NCBI GenBank assembly: GCA_944387095.1
Contig: CALXDP010000009.1
Span: 22,323-86,322, forward strand
Length of the DNA: 64,000 nucleotides
Direction of reading: 5' to 3'
Source of the DNA: an uncultured Oscillospiraceae bacterium
GTDB lineage: Bacteria > Bacillota > Clostridia > Oscillospirales > Oscillospiraceae
Shown here: piece by piece, positions 27,915 to 36,852 of the stretch
Layout: the number at the start of each line of letters is the position of its first letter
How positions within the stretch are numbered: the first letter of the stretch is position 1
Translations under genes and position numbers: made by a program
The notes under the pieces: model-generated
What the model was told of the DNA's origin: nothing
The model's input: only the letters and a program-made list of their open reading frames with translations
The model's database searches: none

Positions 27915-27943
27915 TTGACAGAACGGTGAGAATCCGGTATAAT
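27915..27943 (+). promoter_or_regulatory. Consensus promoter of rpmH
   Basis: TTGACA (27915-27920), a 17-nt spacer and TATAAT (27938-27943) match the sigma-A consensus exactly. The leader to rpmH is about 105 nt. Confidence 0.9.
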
Positions 27944-28053
27944 CCCCTATGCGCCGTCTACCGGCGCAGAACAGGTAAACCGCGTTTCCTTTTTGGAAGC
28001 GTTGTGGAAGCGGCGGCTGTGCCGCCGCCATTTTATACAGGAGGTGTTCCCGT

Positions 28054-28188
28054 ATGGTTCGTACCTATCAGCCTAAGAAGCGGCACCGTTCCAAGGTTCA
28101 CGGATTCCGTAAGCGCATGGCTACCGCCAACGGCCGCAAGGTTCTGGCCCGCCGCCGTTTGAAGGGCCGCGCCCGCCTGACCCACTGA
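28054..28188 (+). CDS. rpmH: 50S ribosomal protein L34
   Basis: This 44-residue, highly basic protein has the standard L34 sequence pattern ([12 protein letters not shown]... HGFRKRM... [13 protein letters not shown]). It begins after CAGGAGGTG. It heads the rpmH-rnpA-yidD-yidC-khpB cluster to the right of oriC. Confidence 0.97.
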   Translation: MVRTYQPKKRHRSKVHGFRKRMATANGRKVLARRRLKGRARLTH

Positions 28189-28297
28189 TGGCGGAAGCAT
28201 CGGGATGAATAAAAACTGACCGGGGCGCGGGAGTTTTCCCTCGCCCCTATGTCCGTTTTCGCCCATCCCGGGCAACCCTGATGAAAGGGGTATTCCT

Positions 28298-28651
28298 GTG
28301 AAAAAAACAGTGTCGCTGAAGGAGAATCACCTGTTCCGCCGGCTGTATCAAAAGGGAAAGACCGCAGCCGACGGCAGGCTTGCCCTTTATGTGCGGCGCA
28401 ACGGAGGAAGGAAAAACCGGCTGGGCCTGACGGTGTCTACCAAGGTGGGCTGCGCCGTGGTGCGCAACCGGGTCCGCCGCCGCCTGCGGGAGGTATACCG
28501 CCTGCATGAGGGCGGGCTGGCAGACGGCATAGACGTGGTGGTGGTGGCCCGGGTCCGGGCTGCCCACAGCACATACTGGCAGCTGGAGAAGTCCTTTTTG
28601 AAGCTGGCGGACAAGCTGAGCCTTCTCAAGAAGGGGGAGGGGGAGCCTTGA
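28298..28651 (+). CDS. rnpA: Ribonuclease P protein component
   Basis: This 117-residue basic protein is the protein subunit of RNase P, which trims 5' ends of pre-tRNAs. The RNR-like motif VVRNRVRRRLREVYR is present at about residues 53-67. The GTG at 28298 follows AAAGGGG. Its stop overlaps the TTG start of yidD. Confidence 0.95.
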   Translation: MKKTVSLKENHLFRRLYQKGKTAADGRLALYVRRNGGRKNRLGLTVSTKVGCAVVRNRVRRRLREVYRLHEGGLADGIDVVVVARVRAAHSTYWQLEKSFLKLADKLSLLKKGEGEP

Positions 28652-28899
28652 AGCGCGTTCTGCTGGCTCTGATCCGCTTTTACCGCAAGAAGATCTCGCC
28701 GGGCCGGCCGCCCTGCTGCCGGTTCATCCCCACCTGCTCCACCTATGCACTGGAGGCGGTGGAGGTTCACGGGGCGCTGAAGGGCGGTCTGCTGTCGGTG
28801 TGGAGATTTCTGCGGTGCCATCCCTTTCACAGGGAGAAGTCTTTCATCTATGACCCGGTGCCTCCCAAGGGGCGCTGGAGATCAAGCGAATCAAAATAG
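28648..28899 (+). CDS. yidD: Membrane protein insertion efficiency factor YidD
   Basis: This 83-residue protein has the conserved RFYRKKISPGRPPCCRFIPTCS pattern, in outline, and a YALEAVEVHGALKG segment. It is an amphipathic protein that assists YidC-dependent insertion. The TTG start at 28648 overlaps the rnpA stop (TTGA), with a GGGGGAGGGGGAG ribosome binding site. Confidence 0.93.
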   Translation: MKRVLLALIRFYRKKISPGRPPCCRFIPTCSTYALEAVEVHGALKGGLLSVWRFLRCHPFHREKSFIYDPVPPKGRWRSSESK

Positions 28900-28909
28900 G
28901 AGGCCCTGT

Positions 28910-30250
28910 ATGGATTTTCTGCAAATTATTATGACGCCGTTCAGCTGGCTGCTGGAGGTGTTCTGCCAGCTGTTTGACAGCTACGGCATCGCGTTGATCC
29001 TATTTACCGTCATCATTAAGGTCATCCTCTTCCCCCTGAATCTGAAGGGTAAAAAGGGCATGATCAAGATGACGCTGGTTTCCGGCCAGCTCAGGGAGAT
29101 CCAGAAGCGCTGCGGAAACGATCGAGACCGGTACAACCGGGAGGTTCAGAAGTTTTACGCGGAGAACAAGGTCAGTCCCACGGGCGGTTGTCTGTGGACT
29201 ATGGTCCCTCTGCTGATTCTGATGCCGCTGTACGCCATTATCCGCCGTCCGTTCCGGTACATGATGGGGCTGAGCGACACCGCCATCACCTCTGTGGCCA
29301 ATGCCCTGAACTGGGCGGGCGAGATGGGCAGCGAGTATGTGACCAGCGCCAACGAGCTGACCCTGTCCTCCATGCTCAACTCCAGCAACCTGGCCGCGGC
29401 GGAGGCCGCCGCCGGCACCAGCCTGTTCATCATCAACTTTGACTTTCTGGGCCTGGATCTGTCCCAGATCCCCAGTCTGAACTTCTGGGCGGACGGGGTC
29501 AGCTGGGGCTCTGTGGGCCTGTTTCTCATGCCCATTATTTCCGCCGCCCTGTCCCTGCTGTCCATGTTGGTATCCCAGCGGACCAATCAGATGAACCGGG
29601 GACAGGAGGCCGCCGCCGGCCAAAGCAAATCCATGATGCTGATCAGCCCCATCATCTCTCTGTGGATTGGTTACACTCTGCCCGCCGGCCTGTGTATCTA
29701 CTGGATTGCCAACTCCCTGCTGATGATGGTGCAGGAGGTGCTTGCCGGTAAGATTCTGCGCAAGGATTATCAGGCCATGCAGCGGGAGCTGGAAGCACAG
29801 GCCCGCAAGGCCAAGGAGGAGGAGAAGGAGCGCCGCCGCATCGCCGCTGAGCGCAAGGCTGCCGCCATTGCCGCCGGTACCTACAAGAAGGGCAAGCAGA
29901 ATCAGCACGCCAACAGGGAAAAGGGGGTGGACCTGTCCGCCAGCCGGGAGGGCATTCGGGCCTATGCCCGGGGCCGGGCCTATGATCCCAACCGCTATCC
30001 CATCACTCCCTATCACGACCCCAACGACCGCTACAAGAAAAAGGACAAGGCGCAGGAGGACCCGGAGACCCTCACCGAGGAAGAGAAAGCCATCCTGACG
30101 GAGAACGGTATCCCCATCCCTGAGCAGCCCAAAGAGGTTCCGGAGACGGAGCAGCCTGTGGAGGCCTCCGAAGGGCAGGAGCAGCCGGCGCAAGGAGACC
30201 AGACACCGGATGAGACCGTCAGCAGCGAGGAACCTGAGTCCAAAAGCTAA
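28910..30250 (+). CDS. yidC: Membrane protein insertase YidC/OxaA
   Basis: This 446-residue insertase has five membrane segments (about 20-40, 95-115, 155-175, 205-225 and 255-275). The hydrophilic cytoplasmic hairpin after the first segment carries KGMIKM and QLREIQKR. It inserts proteins in the membrane with or without Sec. The C-terminal 150 residues are a long charged tail, first basic (KAKEEEKERRRIAAERKAAA) and then acidic and Gln-rich. This is longer than in B. subtilis SpoIIIJ and may bind ribosomes. The start follows AATAGGAGG. Confidence 0.94.
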   Translation: MDFLQIIMTPFSWLLEVFCQLFDSYGIALILFTVIIKVILFPLNLKGKKGMIKMTLVSGQLREIQKRCGNDRDRYNREVQKFYAENKVSPTGGCLWTMVPLLILMPLYAIIRRPFRYMMGLSDTAITSVANALNWAGEMGSEYVTSANELTLSSMLNSSNLAAAEAAAGTSLFIINFDFLGLDLSQIPSLNFWADGVSWGSVGLFLMPIISAALSLLSMLVSQRTNQMNRGQEAAAGQSKSMMLISPIISLWIGYTLPAGLCIYWIANSLLMMVQEVLAGKILRKDYQAMQRELEAQARKAKEEEKERRRIAAERKAAAIAAGTYKKGKQNQHANREKGVDLSASREGIRAYARGRAYDPNRYPITPYHDPNDRYKKKDKAQEDPETLTEEEKAILTENGIPIPEQPKEVPETEQPVEASEGQEQPAQGDQTPDETVSSEEPESKS

Positions 30251-30264
30251 AGGAGTGTCGCTTC

Positions 30265-31074
30265 GTGGAAAAATATATTGAAGTCACCGCCAAGACCGAG
30301 GACGAGGCCATTGCCAAGGGACTGGCTCAGCTGGGTCTGGACCGGGACGATGTATCCGTTGAAATTCTGGAGCGGGGAAAGACCGGCTTTTTGGGCATTG
30401 GCTCCGTTCCCGCCAAGGTGAAGCTGACCTATGAGGCCCCCGACGAGCCCGCCCCCGCCCCGGTTCAGGAGCGGGAGCAGCCCTCCTCTCCGGCCCATGG
30501 GGAGAAACAGCGGCCGGAGCGCCGTCCCCGTCATGAGCAACCTCATACACAGCCCAAGCAGGACCCTTCCCCGAAGGCAGCCGCCCCGGCCGTCCAGCCG
30601 GAGCAGCGGGGCGAAGATTCCGTGGCCGACGCCATTGTGAAATTTCAGACCGGCCTGTTCGCCCACATGGGGGTGGAGGCCAAGCCCGTGGTCACCCGAG
30701 AGGGGGATACCTATCAGGTGGTGCTGGAGGGGGAGAATATGGGCGCCCTCATCGGCCACCGGGGGGAGACGCTGGATGCCATTCAGCAGCTCACCGGCTA
30801 TGCCGTCAATCGGGGCCGCAGCCACCGAGTGCGCATCCATGTGGATGCCGAGGGCTACCGGGCCCGCCGGGAGGAGTCCCTGGAACGGCTGGCCCGCAAG
30901 ACGGCCCAGAAGGCGGTGAAATACCGCCGGAACATGACCTTGGAGCCCATGAACGCCTACGAGCGCCATGTGATTCACACCGCGCTCCAGGATTTCCCCG
31001 GTGTGACCACGTACTCCACCGGGACCGAGCCCAACCGCCGCACGGTGGTGGCTTATGACCCCAGCAAGCAATGA
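30265..31074 (+). CDS. khpB: RNA-binding protein KhpB (Jag)
   Basis: This 269-residue protein has an N-terminal Jag domain (about 1-55, MEKYIEVTAKTEDEAI) and a low-complexity Pro/Glu/Arg linker (about 57-115). A KH domain with GALIGHRGETLDAIQQL and an R3H domain ending NRRTVVAY follow. With KhpA it binds many RNAs and influences division and elongation in Gram-positives. The GTG at 30265 follows AAAGGAGTG. In many genomes mnmE and mnmG follow, but here they do not. Confidence 0.93.
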   Translation: MEKYIEVTAKTEDEAIAKGLAQLGLDRDDVSVEILERGKTGFLGIGSVPAKVKLTYEAPDEPAPAPVQEREQPSSPAHGEKQRPERRPRHEQPHTQPKQDPSPKAAAPAVQPEQRGEDSVADAIVKFQTGLFAHMGVEAKPVVTREGDTYQVVLEGENMGALIGHRGETLDAIQQLTGYAVNRGRSHRVRIHVDAEGYRARREESLERLARKTAQKAVKYRRNMTLEPMNAYERHVIHTALQDFPGVTTYSTGTEPNRRTVVAYDPSKQ

Positions 31075-31081
31075 CGGAGAT

Positions 31082-31120
31082 CGGGCCGCCCTGCCATATC
31101 GGTTGGGCGGCCCGGCTTTT
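31082..31120 (+). terminator. Terminator after khpB
   Basis: A 10-bp GC-rich stem (31082-31091 with 31105-31114) is followed by GC and a short T-run. It closes the rpmH-khpB unit. Confidence 0.8.
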
Positions 31121-31207
31121 GTATGCCCGGTGAGGTGAAAAGGGTTGAAAATTTCCCCGTATGGGGGTACAATCGGGACACCATGTAAAGGATAGGAGGC
31201 ATGCGGC

Positions 31208-31639
31208 ATGCCGAGGGAGAAAAGTTGCGGCGCGGTGCTGTTCCGGCGTGCCGGAGAGGGCTGGACCTATCTGGTTCTCCACAGCACCCTGGGCCACTGG
31301 ACACTGTGTAAGGGCCATGTGGAGGGCGCCGAGACAGAATACGAGACCGCCCTGCGGGAGATCCGGGAGGAGACGGGGCTGACCCGCCTGCGTTTTGTGG
31401 AGCCCTTCCGGGAGGCGATCACCTATTCCCCCGCCCTGGGAGTTACCAAGGACGTGGTGTTTTTCCTGGCGGAGGTGCTGTCAGGGGAGCCGGCCTGCCA
31501 GCCGGAGGAGGTGGCGGAGATCCGCTTCGCGCCCTATCGGGAGGCGTCCGCACTGCTCACCCATGCTTCCGACCGGGAGACTTTGGCCAAGGCCCAGCGG
31601 CTGCTGGAAGACCTGTATGGAGGGGCCGGAACCCGGTGA
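31208..31639 (+). CDS. Nudix hydrolase
   Basis: This 143-residue protein has a full Nudix box (GHVEGAETEYETALREIREETGL in outline, residues about 38-60). It starts with the KSCGAVLFRR strand typical of bis(5'-nucleosyl)-tetraphosphatases. Hydrolysis of Ap4A-like dinucleotides is a reasonable guess, not proven. It lies at the head of the decarboxylase-darA-holB-ricT group. Confidence 0.85.
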   Translation: MPREKSCGAVLFRRAGEGWTYLVLHSTLGHWTLCKGHVEGAETEYETALREIREETGLTRLRFVEPFREAITYSPALGVTKDVVFFLAEVLSGEPACQPEEVAEIRFAPYREASALLTHASDRETLAKAQRLLEDLYGGAGTR

Positions 31640-31666
31640 GACAGCGGGAACAAAACTGGAAAGGCG

Positions 31667-33049
31667 GTGTGGAGTTTGCCCACTCCCCTGTATGACAGCT
31701 TAAAAAGACTGGCGGCGGAAAATCCGCTGCGCTTTGACATGCCGGGGCACCATGGAGTGCTCCAAGCGGCGCCCTTGGGAGCCCTTGCCCTGGACTTTAC
31801 CGAAACCGGATATACCGGGGACCTGTTTGGCCCAGGGGGGGACGCCATCGAGGCGGCGGAGCAGATGTGGGCGGCGCGTTTCGGCTTTGATTCCTGTCTG
31901 TTTCTCACCGGCGGCTCCACCCAGGGGGTGCACACCGGTCTGGCCCTGCTGGCGGGGGCGGGGGGCGCCGTGGCCTTGGACCGGGGCAGCCACCGCTCGG
32001 CCTACCACGCCCTGGCCCTGCTGGACCTCACCCCCCATTACCTACTCCGGCCCTGGCTGGACCAGGAGGGGGTCACCGGCCCGATTCAGCCGGAAACGGT
32101 GGAGAAAATCCTGGCAAGGCGGCCTGAAGTAAAAACGGTTTGTATTACATCACCAACTTATTACGGAATATTATCAGATTTGCCTGTCATTGCCCAAGTT
32201 TGTCACGCCCACGGGGCCAGGCTGATGGTGGACGGCGCCCACGGCGCCCACCTGCCTTTCCTGGGGTATGAGGGCTACCGGGCGGCGGACGTAGTGGTGA
32301 TGTCCGCCCACAAGACCCTGCCAGCCCTGGGGCAGAGCGCCCTTTTGTTTGCCAACGGCCTGACCATGGCGGAGCTGCGGCGGATGGGATCGCTATACGG
32401 CTCCTCCTCCCCCTCCTACCTGCTGATGGCGGGGCTGGACGTGGCCCGGGACTATATGGAGCGGGAGGGTACCCAACGGTATGAAGAGACAGTCCGGCAG
32501 GTTGCCCGGCTGCGCCGGCGGTTTCCCGCCCTGGGCCCGGGCAAGGTGGAGCTGGACCCTGCCCGGCTGACCATCCAGTGTGCCGACGGCTTTGCCCTGG
32601 CCGAAGCTCTGCGCCGGAGAAATATTTTTCCCGAGATGGCCGACCGGGGTCATGTGGTGTTCCTCCTCACCTGCGCCGACGGCCCCGGACGGTTGGAAAT
32701 GTTGGCACGGGCCCTGGAGGAGCTGGGGGTGGAGGGGCAGCCCCCCGCTCTCTGCCCTCCTCCCCCGCCCCTCCCGGAACCGGCGATGAGCCCCCGGCAG
32801 GCCCTGTTCGCCCCCCGGCGAACCCTGTTGCTGAGCCGGAGCGAGGGGCAGGTCAGCGCCGGGCAGATCGCCCCCTATCCACCCGGTGTGCCGGTGGTGG
32901 CGCCCGGCGAGAGACTGGAGAAAAAACATCTGGTCTATTTGAAGGAAATAGGATATAATAGAAGTGACACAACCATAGAGGTTGTGTACAATGGAACGGA
33001 AAAGGGGGATCATGATGAAACTGATCATTGCGATTGTCAACCACGATGA
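31667..33049 (+). CDS. Orn/Lys/Arg decarboxylase family PLP protein
   Basis: This 460-residue fold-type I PLP enzyme resembles B. subtilis YaaO. It has the FDMPGHHG N-terminal motif and the PLP-lysine motif MSAHKTLPALGQSA. A GSLYGSSSPSYLLMAGLD segment is also present. Substrate (arginine, lysine or ornithine) cannot be told. The GTG at 31667 lies close to its ribosome binding site, and a TTG at 31676 is a possible alternative. The last 38 nt overlap the next gene in another frame, so the C-terminal tail may not be selected. In B. subtilis yaaO-tmk-darA-yaaR-holB-ricT are neighbours; tmk and yaaR are missing here. Confidence 0.82.
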   Translation: MWSLPTPLYDSLKRLAAENPLRFDMPGHHGVLQAAPLGALALDFTETGYTGDLFGPGGDAIEAAEQMWAARFGFDSCLFLTGGSTQGVHTGLALLAGAGGAVALDRGSHRSAYHALALLDLTPHYLLRPWLDQEGVTGPIQPETVEKILARRPEVKTVCITSPTYYGILSDLPVIAQVCHAHGARLMVDGAHGAHLPFLGYEGYRAADVVVMSAHKTLPALGQSALLFANGLTMAELRRMGSLYGSSSPSYLLMAGLDVARDYMEREGTQRYEETVRQVARLRRRFPALGPGKVELDPARLTIQCADGFALAEALRRRNIFPEMADRGHVVFLLTCADGPGRLEMLARALEELGVEGQPPALCPPPPPLPEPAMSPRQALFAPRRTLLLSRSEGQVSAGQIAPYPPGVPVVAPGERLEKKHLVYLKEIGYNRSDTTIEVVYNGTEKGDHDETDHCDCQPR

Positions 33050-33338
33050 CGCCAACGCGGTGGTACAGAACCTGTCCAAGAATGGTTTCTCATCCACCCG
33101 GCTGTCTACCACCGGCGGCTTTCTGCTGGCGGGCAATGTGACCTTGCTGGTGGGTGTGGAGGAGGACAAGGTGCAGACCGCTATCGACGTGATCCGGGAG
33201 TATTCCCACAGCCGCAAGCAGATGATTCCCACCACCACGGAAATGAGTTACAGCTACATTCCCACCATGCCCGTGGAAGTGCGGGTAGGGGGCGCCACCA
33301 TTTTTGTGGTGGATGTGGAACGGTTTGAGCGCCTGTGA
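33012..33338 (+). CDS. darA: Cyclic-di-AMP receptor DarA (PstA)
   Basis: This 108-residue PII-like protein (DUF970) begins MMKLIIAIVNHDDANAVV and contains the STTGGFLLAGN loop and the T-loop-like segment ending VGGATIFVVDVERFERL. Family members bind c-di-AMP as trimers. AAAGGGGG precedes ATGs at 33012 and 33015. The holB start overlaps its stop (GTGA). Confidence 0.93.
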   Translation: MMKLIIAIVNHDDANAVVQNLSKNGFSSTRLSTTGGFLLAGNVTLLVGVEEDKVQTAIDVIREYSHSRKQMIPTTTEMSYSYIPTMPVEVRVGGATIFVVDVERFERL

Positions 33339-34084
33339 GAGAGCTGCCGGAAACCCTGTCCCACGCCTATCTCATCACCGGGGGCAGCGGGGAGGGCCGC
33401 AGCGCCTATGCCCGGCGGCTGACCCAGGCCTACCTGTGCCAGGGGGAGCGGCCGCCCTGTGGCCAGTGCCTTCCCTGCCGGAAGGTGGCGGCGGGGATCC
33501 ATCCTGACGTCTGCCTGGTGGCTCCGGCGGAGGGAAAGCGGGAGATCAGCGTGGATCAGGCCCGGTCCCTGCGGGCCGATGCCTATGTGCGGCCCAACGA
33601 GGGAAGACGGAAAGTTTACCTGATCGACCCGGCCGATCGCATGAACCCCGCGGCCCAAAACGCCCTGCTCAAGGTGTTGGAGGAGGGGCCGCCCTATGCG
33701 GCCTTTCTGCTGCTTACCGGACAGCCGGGCAAACTGCTGGACACCGTCCGTTCCCGGTGCGAACACCTCGCCCTGCCGCCCCAGGAGGAACTGGCGGATC
33801 CCCAGCAGCTGGAGAAAGGGGTCGAGTTGGCCCGGCTGCTGCTGGAGGGCGATGAGCTGGCGGTGGCGGAGGGCCTGGCCGCCCTGGAGCAGGAGAAGCA
33901 GAAGAGTGGCCAGCTCATGGATCTGCTGGCAGTGGCAGAGGAGCAGGCCGCCCATGCTCTGGCCCAAAATCCCCGACGGGCGTCCGCAGTGGTGCGGGCG
34001 CTGAAAACCTGCCGGGAAAACGGGGTGTATAACCCGGGGGCCGGACATGTGCTGGGCTGGCTGGCGGCGCGTCTGTTTGGCTGA
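33335..34084 (+). CDS. holB: DNA polymerase III delta' subunit
   Basis: This 249-residue clamp-loader subunit has the delta'-type AAA+ fold. A zinc-binding Cys cluster (CGQCLPC, Cys42, 45 and 48, with Cys35) is present, together with the SRC motif VRSRCEHLAL. The P-loop-like segment GGSGEGRSA lacks the Lys-Thr of an active ATPase, as expected for delta'. It begins at a GTG overlapping the darA stop. Confidence 0.9.
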   Translation: MRELPETLSHAYLITGGSGEGRSAYARRLTQAYLCQGERPPCGQCLPCRKVAAGIHPDVCLVAPAEGKREISVDQARSLRADAYVRPNEGRRKVYLIDPADRMNPAAQNALLKVLEEGPPYAAFLLLTGQPGKLLDTVRSRCEHLALPPQEELADPQQLEKGVELARLLLEGDELAVAEGLAALEQEKQKSGQLMDLLAVAEEQAAHALAQNPRRASAVVRALKTCRENGVYNPGAGHVLGWLAARLFG

Positions 34085-34136
34085 GCGGCCGGCGCGGTCC
34101 AATTGACATCGTTACAACAACGGAGGAAACCCTCAC

Positions 34137-35366
34137 ATGACAGAAATCATCGGCGTCCGCTTCAAGGCGGGCGGCAAACAGTACTATTTTGATCCCAAGG
34201 GGCTGACAGTGGCCAACGGCCAGAACGTCATCGTGGAGACGGGAAAGGGGCTGGAGTACGGAACCTGTGTGCATCCCAACGGTTTTGTCCGGGATGAGGC
34301 GGTGGTGCAGCCTCTGCGCCCGGTGGTGCGCCTGGCCACGGATAAGGACAGACAGAAGGTAGAGGAGAACCGGCAGAAGGAGAAGGAGGCCCTGGACGTC
34401 TGCCAAAAGCTGATCGACCGCCACGGCCTGGACATGAAGCTGGTTCAGGCGGAATACAGCTTTGACGGCTCCAAGATCATCTTCTTTTTCACCGCCGAGG
34501 GCCGGGTGGATTTCCGGTCCCTGGTGAAGGATCTGGCGGGCGTGTTCCGGGCCCGCATTGAGCTGCGGCAGATCGGCGTGCGGGACGAGGCTCGCATGCT
34601 GGGCGGCCTGGGTATCTGCGGCAAGCCCTTTTGCTGCTCACAGTTTCTGGATGAGTTCCAGCCCGTGTCCATCAAAATGGCAAAGACCCAGAATCTGTCC
34701 CTGAACCCCACCAAGATCTCCGGCACCTGCGGGCGGCTGATGTGCTGCTTGAAGTATGAGCAGTGCGCCTATGAGGACGCGATGAAGCGCTGCCCCAAGC
34801 AGGAGTCCTTTGTAGAATGTCCCGATGGGGTGGGCAATGTGGCTTCGGTGGACCTGCTCAAGGAGCGGGTGAAGGTGCGCCTGGAGGATTCCAGCGAACA
34901 GCCCAAAAGCTACCGGGTCAGCGAGATCCGCGTGGTGCGCAGCGGCAAGGGCAAGCGGCCGGAGAATTATACAGCACCCCCCAAGGAAGAGCTGGAGAAG
35001 CTGCGGTACCTCCCGCCCGAGGAAGAGCGGCAGACCCGGCGGATGGGGGCGGAAAGGGATCTGTCCACCCTGTTGGAGCAGTATCTGGAACAGCAGGATG
35101 GTCAGCGGCCGTCCGAGGGCAAGTCCCGATCCGGGAGCCGGGGAGGCCGCCGCAGGCGGAGCGGAAAGAAGGAGGGGCAGGGCCGGCCCGGCGGAGAGAA
35201 CCCGCAGGTTCAGCCCAAAGAACGGCAGCAGCCCCAGGCCAAGGCGGACCAGGCGTCCAAGGCAGCTGGAGGCGAGGGCGGCGCCCCCTCTGGGGAGAAG
35301 AAGCGCCGCCGCCGTCCCCACCACCGCAGGCCCAAGGGGTCCGGCGGCGGGGAGCAGGCCAAGTGA
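34137..35366 (+). CDS. ricT: RicT/YaaT family PSP1-domain protein
   Basis: This 409-residue protein has the PSP1 C-terminal domain. Its Cys-rich motifs (GLGICGKPFCCSQFL and GTCGRLMCCLKYE) bind iron-sulfur clusters in the B. subtilis RicAFT complex. That complex supports RNase Y-dependent processing and sporulation or competence phosphorelay output. About 120 residues at the C-terminus are a basic, low-complexity tail rich in Arg, Lys, Gly and Gln, longer than in B. subtilis. AGGAGGAAA-type sequence precedes the ATG at 34137. Confidence 0.92.
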   Translation: MTEIIGVRFKAGGKQYYFDPKGLTVANGQNVIVETGKGLEYGTCVHPNGFVRDEAVVQPLRPVVRLATDKDRQKVEENRQKEKEALDVCQKLIDRHGLDMKLVQAEYSFDGSKIIFFFTAEGRVDFRSLVKDLAGVFRARIELRQIGVRDEARMLGGLGICGKPFCCSQFLDEFQPVSIKMAKTQNLSLNPTKISGTCGRLMCCLKYEQCAYEDAMKRCPKQESFVECPDGVGNVASVDLLKERVKVRLEDSSEQPKSYRVSEIRVVRSGKGKRPENYTAPPKEELEKLRYLPPEEERQTRRMGAERDLSTLLEQYLEQQDGQRPSEGKSRSGSRGGRRRRSGKKEGQGRPGGENPQVQPKERQQPQAKADQASKAAGGEGGAPSGEKKRRRRPHHRRPKGSGGGEQAK

Positions 35367-35371
35367 TCGGC

Positions 35372-35403
35372 AAGCTGCCGGCGTTCCGCGCCGGCAGCTT
35401 TTT
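35372..35403 (+). terminator. Terminator after ricT
   Basis: A 12-bp stem (35372-35383 with 35389-35400) and 5-nt loop are followed by Ts, just past the ricT stop. Confidence 0.8.
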
Positions 35404-35440
35404 CATCGGAGAGATAAGTGTGAGACACAGGGAGGAGATC

Positions 35441-36085
35441 ATGGTGGAATACCGGGTTTTGGATCTGGAAAACGACCCCCGAAAGGAACACTTTCGCTAC
35501 TTCAGCGCCATGGAAAGCCCCTATGTGGGGGTCACGGTCCAAGTGGACCTCACCGATTTTATCCAGTCGGTCCGGGCGGGGGAGCTGCCCTTTTTTCTCA
35601 GCTTTCTCTATTGCGCGGGCCGGGCGGTGAACGCCGTGCCCCACCTGCGCCGCCGGATCCTGGACGGCCAAGTGGTGGAATTTTCCCAGTGCGACACCTC
35701 CCACACGGTGCTGCGGGAGAACGGGACATACAGCTACTGCCGGGCCTGCTGTATGCAGCCATTTGAGGCCTTTCTGGCCCAGACCCAGCTTCGGCAGGCC
35801 AGGGCAAAGGAAGCGGGAGGGCTGGATGACGGGGAGGACGCGGTCAGCCTGATTTTTGTCTCCTCCCTCCCCTGGCTCCCCTATACGGATCTCCGGCAGC
35901 CTACCCCTGTTCCGGCGGACAGCAACCCCCGGGTTACCTGGGGCCAGTACCACGTCCAGCAGGGGCGCATGGTGATCCCGGTCACCTTACTGGCCAACCA
36001 CGCGCTGGTGGACGGGATCCATTTGGCCGGTTTTTACCGTGAACTGGATGGGGAACTCAGGCGGTTCAGCACGGGAAAAGGCTGA
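35441..36085 (+). CDS. CatA-fold (chloramphenicol acetyltransferase-like) protein
   Basis: This 214-residue protein has the CAT catalytic motif NHALVDGIH near the C-terminus, with the family His and Asp-Gly. The N-terminal pattern is also CAT-like (EHFRYFSAMESPYVGVTVQVDLT). The usual CAT length is about 215-220. Whether it modifies chloramphenicol or another acceptor is not known; many chromosomal homologues have no tested activity. GGGAGGAG precedes the ATG at 35441. Confidence 0.8.
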   Translation: MVEYRVLDLENDPRKEHFRYFSAMESPYVGVTVQVDLTDFIQSVRAGELPFFLSFLYCAGRAVNAVPHLRRRILDGQVVEFSQCDTSHTVLRENGTYSYCRACCMQPFEAFLAQTQLRQARAKEAGGLDDGEDAVSLIFVSSLPWLPYTDLRQPTPVPADSNPRVTWGQYHVQQGRMVIPVTLLANHALVDGIHLAGFYRELDGELRRFSTGKG

Positions 36086-36106
36086 GGAAGCACGGGGAAA
36101 GACAGC

Positions 36107-36144
36107 AAAACAGCTCCCGCGTCCACGGACGCGGGAGCTGTTTT
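36107..36144. terminator. Bidirectional terminator between CAT-like gene and divIVA
   Basis: Two perfect 18-nt arms (36107-36124 and 36127-36144) separated by 2 nt, with A-run and T-run ends, serve two converging genes. Confidence 0.88.
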
Positions 36145-36164
36145 CATCTGTTGGGAAATCTATC

Positions 36165-36833
36165 TCAGGTGATCTCGTAATCCTTGCCGAACTGCAGATC
36201 CTCAAACCGCCGGGTGGCGTCGGGATCCAGATCGGCCAGCGGATCCCGCTCTGCGCTGGGGGTGTGCGCCGCAGTGGGTTCTTCCTCCGGTTCCTCCGGA
36301 TCCTCGGGATCCTGGACGACGGCGGAGATGGAGGCCTCGATCTCCACCACAGAGGGATCAGGTTCCCGGCTGGCCTGGGGGGGGACCAACTGGTCCAGCT
36401 TAGACAGGAAGTCCACCTCTTCGTCGTGAAGCGTCTTCAGCTTCTGCACATAGGCGGCGGTGGCCTCCCGGGCCTGCTGGAGACGGTATTCCTGGGCGGC
36501 GATAGCCTGCTCCAGTTCGGCCAGCCGGGCGTCGGCGTCGGCCTCGGCGTCCTTCACCAGCTGGGACTTGCGCTTTTCCGCTTCGCTGACAATGGAATCG
36601 GCCATCTGCTGGGCGGCCAGCAGGGTCTTGCGCATGGCGTTGTCAGTGGCACGGTATTCCTCCACCGTCTCGGACAGCACCTTCAGCTTGTTTTTCAAAA
36701 TGGCATTGTCATTGTAAAGGGCGGTATAGTCCTCGGTAAGCTGGTCGAGAAACTCGTCTACCATGGCCATATTATAACCGCCCAGCGTCGCCTTGGCAAA
36801 GGCATGGCTGGCCACTTCCTGCGGAGTCAGCAT
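36165..36833 (-). CDS. divIVA: Cell-division/polarity protein DivIVA
   Basis: This 222-residue protein begins MLTPQEVASHAFAKATLGGYNMAMVDEFLDQL, the membrane-curvature-sensing N-terminal domain. A long coiled coil spans about residues 30-145. The C-terminal 70 residues are acidic and Pro-rich. It marks septa or poles and recruits division or growth proteins. It is the last gene of the mnmA-divIVA operon. Confidence 0.92.
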   Translation of the reverse strand: MLTPQEVASHAFAKATLGGYNMAMVDEFLDQLTEDYTALYNDNAILKNKLKVLSETVEEYRATDNAMRKTLLAAQQMADSIVSEAEKRKSQLVKDAEADADARLAELEQAIAAQEYRLQQAREATAAYVQKLKTLHDEEVDFLSKLDQLVPPQASREPDPSVVEIEASISAVVQDPEDPEEPEEEPTAAHTPSAERDPLADLDPDATRRFEDLQFGKDYEIT

Positions 36834-36852
36834 TGTTCAAGCCCCCTTTTAC

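Noticed and set aside
34817-35440. In-frame upstream extension of the CAT-like gene into ricT
   Set aside because: The extension is low-complexity, overlaps a real gene and a terminator, and the ATG at 35441 has a good ribosome binding site and the right family length.
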